From Saccharina japonica (lineage: Eukaryota; Sar; Phaeophyceae; Laminariales; Laminariaceae): a stretch of DNA of 64,000 nucleotides. Positions within the stretch are counted from its first letter, which is position 1. Every line of letters begins with the position of its first letter. Shown here one piece after another: positions 44,001 through 56,000 of this stretch. The notes below the pieces were generated by a model. The model was given only the letters and a program-made list of their open reading frames with translations. It did no database searches and was not told the origin of the DNA. Position numbers and translations under genes: made by a program. Location of the stretch: contig MEHQ01001628.1 in NCBI GenBank assembly GCA_008828725.1, positions 186,001-250,000 of the forward strand, in the 5' to 3' direction.

Positions 44001-47000
44001 GTAGGTGGACGCGTTGAAGGAAGAGCTGGAGGGCTTCTTCTTGGCCATGCGAAACTTTCGAAACAAGTTCCGCGCCGAGGCCCCCTTCGCGTTCAAAGGG
44101 CCCGTCGAGGACGCATACAGGCAGATGGAAGAGCATGCCGCCAGCCTACTAGAAAAGGAGACGCAAGTGCGCAAGTACAACGAGCTGGAGGATCTCTTCG
44201 AGCTGCAGGTGTCCAAGTACCCGGAAACCCAGGACACGCGGATGGAGCTGAAACTGCTCAAAGGGTTGTGGGACTCCAAGGCGATGGTGGGCAGCACATA
44301 CGTCGACTGGCGAACCGATCTGTGGAGTGAGATCAATACCGAAGCGCTCGACGACGAGAATAAGGTGCTGCTCAAGCAGCTTCGGAAGCAAGGCAACGAT
44401 TTCCCGGTCGTGAAGGCGTGGCAGGTGTACCGCGACATCGAAGATTCCATCAAGAACATGGGCGTGGTTTTGCCACTGATCAACGATCTGCACAGTCCTG
44501 CCATGCGCGTCCGCCACTGGAAGAGCCTGGCTGCGGTGTGCGAGGTGAAGGCCGTCAACCCAAGCGACCCCAAGTTCACGATGGACGACATGATGCAGCT
44601 GAACCTCCACTCTCACGTAGAAGACGTCTCCATGATAGTCGAAACTGCCCAGAAGGAGCTAAAGATCGAGAATAAGCTGGAAGTCATCGAGGCCGCGTGG
44701 AAAGACATGGTGCTGCACTACGTGCCTCACAAGGACACGGAAATGTTCGTGGTGAGGCCGTCCGAGGAGCTTGTGGAGAGCCTTGAGGCTCACCAGATGG
44801 AGTTGCAGTCCATGGTGGGAATGGGCAAGTTCGTCGACTTTTTCCGGGACCGAGTGATGCACTGGCAAAAAACTCTAGGGAGCGTGGAGGAGGTGTTGAA
44901 GCTATGGGCGAACGTAAGCCGCAACTGGGCTTCCCTGGAGAGCATTTTCCTGGCATCCGCCGACATCCGTTCACAGCTACCCGACGGTGAGTTTTTTCCA
45001 GCTCAACCTCAACTTGTGCGATAGGCGAAGGTTAGACGTCTTGTTAATTACATGCGTTCGGCCAAAGAAGGAGGTCGTCCGAGTCAATTTGGGGGCTCCA
45101 AAAGCAATAGATCCGAGCGGGGGAAAGAGCGTAGAATGTGCTGAAATCTAAATAAATAAGCACCAACGGTGGTTGGGAATCTCGTCGTCCGATTGTCTCT
45201 ACTATCGCCTGTTGTACCGACTACAGCACAAAAAAAGGCAATGATAAACAGAGCTTCTTAGCATAATGAGTGGGGGCGCGTCCACCTGCAGCAAGGGAAC
45301 TACTTCCAAACGTTAGATCTGATTTTCAGACCACGGCCATGACCCCTACTATCCTGTCATGTAACATATTCCACGCATGATCCCCTTGCTGTAAAAAATC
45401 CCGCCCTTCTGTTGTTGATCTTACACGGTTGAAAATGGCAGAGGACTGTTGTTGATCTTACACGGTTGAAAATGGCAGAGGACTGCTATGATTGGAAGTA
45501 GATTTGAAAGTTACAAGCGTTCATGTTTGCGTGCGAGTTTGTAGGGCACCTGCAATCCGAAACCTAAGCGTGTGCGTATGCTCCTATACCTACATCCACC
45601 TCCATTTAGTGCCAACGCTACGTACAGTACAAGATAATGTGTCCTTCCAGACAGTATGCGCACCTAGACATTTCGCTACCCATTGCGTTAGTTGGTGTTG
45701 TCGTTCTCAAAACCGACAAATGTGTACCTGGGGTTGTGTTGCAGATACGAAGCGCTTCGAGGGGATCGACAGCGAGTTCAAGGAGCTGATGAAAGAAGCC
45801 ATCAACGTCCCTATGGCGGTGGATGCCTGCGGGGTCGACGGACGCGCCGAGGGCCTAAAGTCTATGATGCAACGGCTAGAGATGTGCCAGAAGAGCCTCA
45901 ACGAGTACCTCGACATGAAGAAGAAGGTCGGCCGCGTTTAGACGACCAACTCTTAGCTTAGAGGGCTATTGACGGACGATTCCCACTTAAAAAGGCACCA
46001 CACACGCCGTCGTGATTCCATGTGCAGGATTGAATGATGTTGACGACGCTAAGCGTATACCTCGTAGAGGGGCTTGTACAGGCAGACCACTGAGGGATGA
46101 GCCTTCCGTCGCTTGCAAATTTGGCCGGGTGTCCACCTATTTGAGTCGTAATTTTTCGGTCAGCTCTTTTCCACCGTCCGTGAGGTAAAAAATAGTGCCG
46201 GTACACTAATGAGGAAATTATTAGCTCGCCTTAGTGAAAGGAGCAGACGAGGGACCTCTCCCCTTTGTCGTGATCTGCTATTGCATCTACCGTAATAGAC
46301 AGATAGATCTGACTGTGCCGGTTACGTCCGCCACTTTCCGCTGGCAGATTTTCCCGAGGTTCTACTTCGTGTCCAACGTTGCGTTGCTGGACATGCTCGC
46401 CAACGGAACCAACCCCCCCAAGATCATGCCGTACCTCGGGGACTGCTACGACTCGCTTGCGAACCTTACGTTCGTTCCTCTCGAGGACGGGACAACCTCT
46501 TCGAAGACGATCAACGAAATGGTGAGAAGCTGCCAGACACGACTCGCTTCGCAACTGGTACTCAAGTAATCAGGAAGTAGTGTCTCGCTCGCAGCATCAA
46601 CGAGGAGGGTCGCGCAACGCTAATAATCGGCGAATTTTGATATGTGGATATGTGACGGTGGGTATGTTCTCGTTGTGCTTCCCTCTTATCAGAGTGCGAA
46701 AAGGAAGGGTGCACACGCCAAAATTTTGTTTTAACCTCAATACCTCTTGCTGCATGGCTGCAGTGTACATACAGTGTGCCAAACGATCCTCAACCGACAC
46801 CCACCTTCAAGTGTAAATTGTTGGAAGAAACGCTATCAGACGAATTTAACCTTGAAAATACGTTGCAAACCGTTTGATGCACAGGTGGCGAAAGACCGAG
46901 AACACGTCAAGACCTTCGAAGAATTCACCATGGAAGGCGAAGTAGAGGGCTACTTGAACCGTCTGAGTGACATGATGGTGATGACTCTCAAGCTGCGCCT

Positions 47001-50000
47001 TAACGACGGTATCGATACCGCCGTCAACTGGGAAGTGGAAAAACCACGCCACAAGTGGCTTTTCGACTACCCCGCGCAAGTGGTTCTTACGGGCACGCAG
47101 ATATACTGGACAGAAGAAACGGAGGCGGCATTGGAAGAGTTCGAGGGCGGCCAGGAAGACGCCGTGAAGCGCTATTTCGGCGTGTGCAACGCTCGCCTGG
47201 CCTGTCTCATCGACCTCGTTCTGGGCGAGCTCACGCGGGAGGACCGTACGAAGATTATCTCGCTGATTACGCTCGACGTGCACGCCAGGGATGTCGTACA
47301 AAAGCTTATCAACGACAAGACGGAGGGCCCGGCCGCGTTTTTGTGGCAGCAGCAGCTTCGCTTCTACTGGGCGCAGACGAACATGGACGTGGACATTCGC
47401 ATCTGCGACTTCAGGTGCAAGTACTTTTACGAATGGATTGGCAACACCGGTCGCTTGGTTATCACCCCGCTTACCGACCGCTGCTACATCACCCTTACGA
47501 TGGGGCTTCGCCTCTTCTTGGGGGGCGCTCCCGCCGGCCCTGCAGGCACAGGCAAGACGGAGACGACCAAAGATTTAGCTAGGGCGCTGGCCCTACCGTG
47601 CTACGTTTTCAACTGCTCGGACCAGATGAACTACCAGACTATGGCCGACATATTCCGAGGCTTGGCGCAAACGGGCGCATGGGGCTGCTTCGACGAGTTC
47701 AACCGCATCCCGATCGAAGTTCTGTCCGTGGTGGCCACGCAAGTAAAGACTGTTCAAGACGCGATCGTCAAGTACAGCGTGCCAGCAAACAGGGACGCCG
47801 AGTACCAACACCTCCCCGCCGGCACTCCGCCTGTCAAGGTCGGGGTCTTCGATTTCATGGGGGATATCATCAGCCTGATCCCGACGTGTGGATTCTACAT
47901 CACCATGAACCCCGGGTACGCGGGACGAACAGAGCTTCCGGAAAACTTGAAGGCGCTCTTCCGGTCTTGCGCCATGATTCGGCCCGACCTGAAGCCGATC
48001 TGCGAGAACATGCTCATGTCTGAGGGGTTCCAGAAGGCGCGGACGCTGGCCATCAAGTTCGTCACCCTTTATGAGCTGTCTTCCGACCTTCTGTCGAAAC
48101 AATTCCACTACGATTGGGGTCTGCGTGCGGTTAAGTCTGTTCTTCGGATGGCCGGCATGTTGAAGCGAGGGGAGCCAAACCTCGACGAGGCCGCGATTCT
48201 GATGCGAGCGCTCCGAGACTTCAACACGCCCAAGATTCCCGCGCACGACACTCCCATCTTCCTGCGGCTTATCGCAGACTTGTTTATGGGCCTGGAGGTG
48301 CCTACGAAGATGGACGAAACCCTTAAGCAGAAGGTGGTGACCGTTTCGACGGAGTGGGGGCTTCAAATCGACGACACCTTCGTGCTCAAGACCGTACAAT
48401 TCCAGGAGCTTCTTGACGTGCGCCACTCCGTGATGCTCCTCGGGCCAGCAGGCTGCGGCAAAAGCACCATTTGGAAGGTTTGGCCGTTTCATTGCTGATT
48501 GAAGTCCGTCCATCACCGCGTCTCAAGCCGCCAGCCACACAGTCTTGCTCGTTATTGATATCCCAGGAGAGCTGCCTCTCAGAATGTGTAGCAAGCATGG
48601 TCTACAACTACAATGTGCGGGTTCTGAGGTTCATCCGACTCCACCATCGCTGATACGTGTAACTCAATTTTTCGTCTGTTTTCACTACGATCCACGCGCC
48701 ACCGTCCCACCGCTTGACCTGTAGACACTTGCCCAGACCCACAACATGGACAAGCCCAAAAAGACGTGCGTGGTCGAGACCGTAAACCCCAAGGCAGTGA
48801 CAGGTGAGGACCAATCACTAGAGAGCATTGGGAGGCGTGTGCAGTAGTAATTCCTTTCTTGCGGTGCTGTTGGTAGGCAATCATGGTTTCAAAGCTAGGA
48901 TCATGCAAATAATAGTGCAGACGCAGTCCTGGTCCTGGGCCGTCACATGATGAGCAACACAGAACGATCGTTCTGACCGCGAAGCTAAGCGCGTGTGTCG
49001 ATGTTGTGGGTGTACTCAGGCGACGAGCTGTACGGCTACATGACCCTCGCAAAGGACTGGAAAGATGGCGTTTTGTCGATCATCATGCGCGGAATGTCCA
49101 AGAACTTTTCCGACCAGGTGAGCCTGTTGCTCCCCTCTTTTTCTCCCGTTAAGACCAAATGTTTCACACTCACTCTCGCACTTTATTCTCTATTGTACAC
49201 GAAATTGTGGCATGCGTATTTCAGAGGCTGCCGAATCGATCTAACAGATCATCCGTGCGAGTCAATGAGCAGTTTTCTTAGCGGTACGGTACAATCGCTG
49301 CTGTGACGGGTTGGGCCGCTCTTTATTACCGACAGCTTCACCTGCAGTCGTGACCTCTGCTAAAATCGACTTGACATCCGCACACACCACGTTTTTTTAC
49401 GGTATACTGGTACAGTTTATCACCCGGCCTTCGTCACACCCACCCGTTGCGCGTGGAATAAAAATACTCCGTGATTGGCATGGTGTGCGTGCGGGCTGCT
49501 CGCGCAAAGCTTGAACCGCGTGCGTAAACGACTGGTAGCGATTTTTTCTGTCCTGGAAAACCCACGCCTTGCTCCACTCGTGATGTTGGTTTTGCGCAGG
49601 GTTTCTACGAGTATCAGACTTACAAGTGGGTGGTTCTGGATGGAGATATTGACGCCGTGTGGATCGAGTCAATGAACACCGTTATGGATGACAACAAGGT
49701 TAGTTCACACACACTGCTCATACCACCACGCAATCCTTGCAATAATTTGCGCCGATGAGTTAATGCGACAGCAGCAACAACAACAGAAGACGGGGCGTGT
49801 GCGGAGAGTGGCAACTCATAACACTGGGAGGGCTCGAATATCGCATCTCTTTTTTTTTACCGTCCTCACGTTGTACGTATTGTTCTGATGTGACAGGTCC
49901 TCACTTTGGTTTCAAACGAGCGTGTGCCACTCAGCGACGCGATGCGTATGGTCTTTGAAATAAACTCGTTGAAAAACGCGACCCCGGCAACGGTTTCTAG

Positions 50001-53000
50001 GGCTGGTATCCTCTTCATCAACGAGACCGGTGAGGAATCAATTATTATTTTCTTCTGCCTACGTACATATTGGACGGTACTCCTTTTCCCCTATTTGTCG
50101 TAACCTGCGCGCGTGCCAGGTAGCCACCTAACCAAACGACTGCTGTGTGCGTGTCTCATCAACGTGCCTTACCCACGACCCGTAATGTCGCTGTCTGTCG
50201 ACCCGCCTGCTCTTTCTCAGACATCGGGTGGAAGCCGTTTGTTGAGTCATGGGCGGCTACCCGCGAGGACGCCAATGAGCGTCAGGTTCTACCGTCGCTT
50301 TTCGAGAAGTATGTTGAAGTCACCAGAACGATCGTGCGGAAAGGGTTCAAAGAGGTTACCCCCCTTCGCGTTCTCAACAAGGTGCAGTCGGAGTCGCAGT
50401 CCCAATCTCGTGCAAATACATGAAGATCCGCACGGTTCTAACTTGTTGGTGGTGGTTGCAGGGGGACAATTATGAGCTGTACTTGCCAGCGTGTTATTCC
50501 GCATGCGTAAAATACGTGCAAACGACGGCTACTGGGCCGACGAAACCGTTATCTGGAAGGTGTCGCGGATATCTTACCCCCTTTCAATACCCCCAAAAAT
50601 CAACCCACAAACTAATTCCAAGTGTTTTTCCCCCAAGCAATTTAGGGTGCAGTTGTAAAAGGGGGAAAACTGACCGCATCTTCTTCAAAACACCTTGAAC
50701 TCTATTCCGCGCAAGGTGTGCACCATTGTCTACCTGCTGGAAGGTCTGCTGGAGGATGTTCCTCCGGAGAAAAAAACGGCCGATCTCATGGAACAGTTCT
50801 TTGTGTTCGCTCTCACGTGGGCGTTCGGTGGTCCTATGGTGGTGGACAAGTCTGACGACTACCGCAGGTAAATCGCGGTGCCTCCTGTCCACGAAGTGCT
50901 CATATTAAGCTGACGTTGTTGGCACGAAAGGGGAGACTAGGCTATATCGTGCGTTTATCCCAAACCCCCAACCAGCTTCAGAGCTTTTGTTTTCGCGGTG
51001 GTAGTTGTTCAGAAACAATTGTTTGCCGCGTCCTGTTTCGTTCTAAAGCACCCAAAGGTGCCGAGCACAGCGCGACATAAAATGAGCAAAAGTTCTTGAA
51101 CAAAAAAAATGGTTACGCGCTATGTATCTATACGCCACGAACGTTTCGTGTTGAGCAGGAAGTTTTCGGAAGAATTTCTGTCAACGTTTGCTGGTCAGAA
51201 GATCCCGAAGGAAGGCACGTGCTTTGACTACTTCTACGACTGGCAGAGCGACGGTTTCATGGACTGGGCTACCAAGGTGCATGTGAAAGTGAACAATGAA
51301 GAGCCCGCCACGAAGCTACGAATAGCACCAGGGGTCTGTCTGTCTCACAACTGTCCAGCACTGACTTAACACGTCTCCTGCTGTATTTAGTGATGGCGAA
51401 AAAATATGTTTAATGAAATAATCACTCATAAGAGCATCAGGCGCCGGCGTAAACAAAAGTACCAACAAACTGAGGGCTTAATTCCAGATCTCCCGCAAAA
51501 AAAACGTCACCAGATCCTTCCTGGTATAGTAGTCAAATCCCCGGGACATAATTCAGGGTTAACAGGAGAATGCAAGGAGATTATTCAATGAGCTTGTGTG
51601 GTGGAACTGTATCCGTGTCATGGTGGTGTCACGCCGCACACCGCTACACAAAATCTATCAAGCCTTCCAAAATTATACATTTGCTACCGTCTCAGGTCCC
51701 TGAGTATCAGCCCATTCCGATTGGCATGGGGCCCGGCGACACACCCTTCAGCCAGCTGGCCGTAGGCACAACCGACACAGTCCGGATGTCGTACATCATG
51801 GACAAGCTTGTCCGCAAGGGGAAGTTTATGATGCTCGTGGGCACGGCGGGAACCGGCAAGACATCCATCGTCAAGGAATTCCTTCGCAGGTATGATCATG
51901 GTATGATCATGGTATGATCATGGTATGAGGTATGATCATGGTATGGTACAACCATGCCATGCCGCATTTTCGGTTTAAGCGAGTTGCCAATTAACACGGC
52001 CGCCTAAATACAGGGGATAAGGCATGCCTTCATTTTAGTAGGGCGATGAAGCCGGAGACGCTTGAGAAAATATTAGGCCGAAGATCCGCGCCGTCCGCCC
52101 AAATATCTCCGGCGTTTTTTTTCTCTGTTCTGCCTTCCACCGGCCAGCGCACTCAGTTGACGACAATAAGGCATGCCTTAATACAAATATCCATCAGCCC
52201 GAGGTAGTCCTATTACGGGGGACCATAATAAATAAGACCAAATATTGAGAGTAAAAATAAGTAAATATGTAGGTTTTTGTGTGCACCGTAGGTCCTATTT
52301 ACTATGCTCCCCCGTGATAGCGTGAGCTACCCTATATTCGGTGTGGCGTAAGGATAAAGCAAAATAATTCTAGCTCGAATAGTGTTGTTGTGTCCAATTT
52401 TTCGCCATGAGTGACTGATGTTGATTCTTATTAATGGCAAGCGTTGTCAGGCAGCTAAAGGACAACGGTGTACGGCTGTAATTTAACAAACCGATGTTCA
52501 TGTGCCCCGGCAGTTTGGACAAGGACGCAGACGGATTGCTGAGCGTCAACATCAACATGAACTACTTCACCGACTCGGCGGCCCTTCAACAGGTGAGCGA
52601 ATGTCGATGGCAAAACATCGAGCTTGGTCTTTTTTCTTTAGGGTCTGAGATCTTACTGTAGCACTGTGCAGAGTAGACGCTGAGCGGTTGCTACCGTTGC
52701 CCTGCACAGAGCCCTGCGAACGCTACTGAAAAAAAAAGAGCTTCCCAGAAAGGAGCGGACAAAGGGTTTAATTCGTTTAATTTTGTCGCATGGCTTTCGA
52801 ACCGACTCTTCGAAGTCACGCGCGGAACTGGGAATGCAGTACAAACAAAAATGTAGGGAGGTTTCTTGGTGCATTTCCGTTGTTAGTGACGCACCAACAC
52901 AAGGAGAGGACGCATGAATGAACCATCTTCCCACTGGATTTCCGCCTCGTCTTGCCGTCTCTATCGTCCCTAACAGGAGATCGAAATGAACATCGACAAG

Positions 53001-56000
53001 CGCTCTGGCCGACGATTCGGCCCACCTACAACGAAGCGCCTGATCGCGTTCCTGGATGACATGAATCTTCCCTACGTCGAGACGTACGGAACGCAGAACT
53101 CTATCGCACTCCTGACGCAGATTGTAGGGTACGGGACTTTCTTCGACCGCGCTGATCTCGGCTTCCGGAAAGAGGTGAGCAGACGAAGAACGAGCCTGCG
53201 CTTTACGTTATCCGCATCTAGATTGCATGTCTGGGCGCCTTGCGCCGGAAAGCGCCCGCAGGGGAATGAGTAGGGCTGGCTATGAGTTGGTCGGACTTCA
53301 CGGCTAGTTATTGCTATTAATACTACTGTATTATAGTTTGGTGGAGAAATGAGCCAACCAAAATCGCTTAGGTTTTCGTCAATAAGACACACGCGTCAAA
53401 CTAAAAAATACGTAGAACTCCGCAAAATCACTGCACTCAACTAGCTGTAGCATGTGGAAATACGTGGCCAACTAATAGTTAGTCGGCGACTGGTACGTAG
53501 TCAGACAACTTACAGCCGTAGAAATGAGGCTACTACTACTATGCATTGGTCGATATAGATTTTCCCCTCAAATGATTCCCTCCTCAAGTTCTCTTATCGC
53601 GCAACAGACACAGCGTGTACTCGCATTATACTTGTACCGAAGAAATGCAAGGGCATGACAAAACATATGCTTGTGCCGCCCCACCGCTTCACGTTGGCAG
53701 ATTGTGGATGTCCAATTCCTGTCTGCAATGAACCCTACCGCTGGGTCGTTCGAGATTTGCGAGCGGCTGCAGAGGCACTTTGCTACCTTTTCGTGCCAAA
53801 TGCCATCCGTGGCCGATCTGAAGCTCATCTACTCGTCGATTTTGTCTGGGCACATGCTGGGATGGGGGGACACCATCAACACCATGGGCAGCCGCATCGT
53901 AGACGCTAGTATTGGGATACACTCCTTGGTAAGTCGGTTCCGTGTTTACTTAGGCGGAACCGGGGGGGGTGCGGGAAAATACCGCACATTGTAAGCACCG
54001 TGTAGCGCTAACTGACGAGCAACTATCGAACTGTACTTGGGCGAAGCCGAGGGTGCGGGAAAATGGCTTGCACTTTGTGAAAACAGTTGTGTAAATAGCA
54101 TTCATTGAAGGGCAGTCATCGGACTGTCCTCGGCCTTGGGCTCACCCCCTGTTGTGCAGCCAGAGCTATTGATACATACATGTGTTTGTTCCACACCGCA
54201 TGATGAGTACAGTAGTGCCAAGCCAGGATGTGGGCACGCTACCGGTGCTATATACACCCTTGGCAAGATGGCATGATGTATTATTCGGTTTCAAATGCAT
54301 GGTGAAACGGCACACAGGTGTCAAGCAAATTCCTGCCGTCGGCGGTAAAGTTCACCTACAACTGGAACATGCGCGAACTCACCAACATCTTCCAAGGGTT
54401 GTGCCAGGTACGAAGACGGAGCTTGATTACAGGCAGCAGGACATAGCACAGCATGAATGAAGACACGCTTGCTGAGACTAAACCCCAATACTGCTTTAAG
54501 GACGAAGACACGATTGCTGAGACAAAGCCAAAATGCTGTAAGTATGTAGCTTTTTCTGACACCAGGTACGCCTCTTCCTGCTGTCGGTTTGGTACTACGT
54601 ACTGCAGTTCGGATTCGTCACTAGCGAAACCGTAGTTGGGTCGATGTTGTTGGCATGTTGGAGGAGTACGTGAGTTAGCCTTCTCCAGCTGTGGTGAACC
54701 GCCATATCATCACCTAAACACCTAAACAATACCATTAAATTTATTGTTTCACCCCACGGATACTATGAAGACTCGAAGTATTATAAAGAAACAGGCAAAG
54801 GAAAAAAAAGAATCAGACATGGCGATTGGGGAGGGCAAGAGTTCAAATACTCATTGATTGCGCCAGCGTGATCAGGCAATACTTAACATAAAATATAGCT
54901 TCCTTATTTTTGATTGCCATACACGTGGTCTTCTGTCAACGAAAAAAAATGTGTCCCCATTCCTCACGCACCCGCAGGCCGATCAGGATTCCTACTCGAC
55001 CCCAGTCGATATTGCCCGTCTCTGGGTGCACGAGTGCGAGCGCGTGTTCCGCGACCGCATCATAAGCAGTGGGGAGATGGAATCAATGGATGCCATGATG
55101 GCCGAGACGGCCAAGAAATATTTGACAGAGTTCCAGGTGAACACGTAGAGCTCTGAAGTTTTTCGTAATTGGACCAAATTGCTTGATGTCACGCAAGTCA
55201 GATGCTGTTGCTATTTGCCCTAGACTACAGATTTAGCTCTGGACCTTTTAAATCCTACCGTAAGTGCGAAGGCTTCCTGAGGTGACACACACACACCACC
55301 GACGCCCCAGACACGCTGACCCAGCTGAATTCTCGAACAAGGTCGATGGCGTTGTGGCAACGTACTCCCGCGTGTGGGTTGCAACCCCTCGCAGCGAGAG
55401 ATGTTCGATGTATGGTACATAGGTACTTTTGTGCACTCGCGGCAAGAATATTCAACCGTTTTTAATTGCGTCGATACATAGCACAGAGGCCCTAAACGAA
55501 CCGCTTCCGGTCGATGTTTTCCACTGAATCCTTCACGCACTGTTTTATAGGTGGAGATGTTCAAGCAGCCGGTGATATTCACAACCTTCTGTGGGAAGGG
55601 TGCCTCCAATGCCTACGTCGGCGTCTCCGACACGGTGAAGCTCAAAACGGTTCTGGACGCCAAACTGCAGGAGTTCAACGAGAGCAACGCCATGATGGAT
55701 CTTGTTCTCTTCGATCAAGCCATGGTACGATAATACCGGCGTCGATTAAAACATTGAACGCGTCGTCGCGTAAATGGTGTAAGGTCACAGATACAGGGAC
55801 ACGCTTGGATTGTCTGGTGGTTAGCTCTCAATCCGGAGCGTGAGCGAGCTATCAGTTCATTCACTTATCGCATGCACGGGAAGTGGATATACTGCACCTC
55901 GCTTGCGGGATACCTGATCCTTCCGTATTTACGTACGTACTCCTTCATATTTTTGTGTTGACGCTGCAGGAGCACATAACTCGAATCTGTCGCATCATTC

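Noticed and set aside
43938..44591. 217-codon minus-strand frame opposite exon 21
   Set aside because: Shadow of the dynein linker exon.
47593..48516. 307-codon minus-strand frame opposite exon 24
   Set aside because: Shadow of the GC-rich dynein AAA1 exon; no independent similarity.
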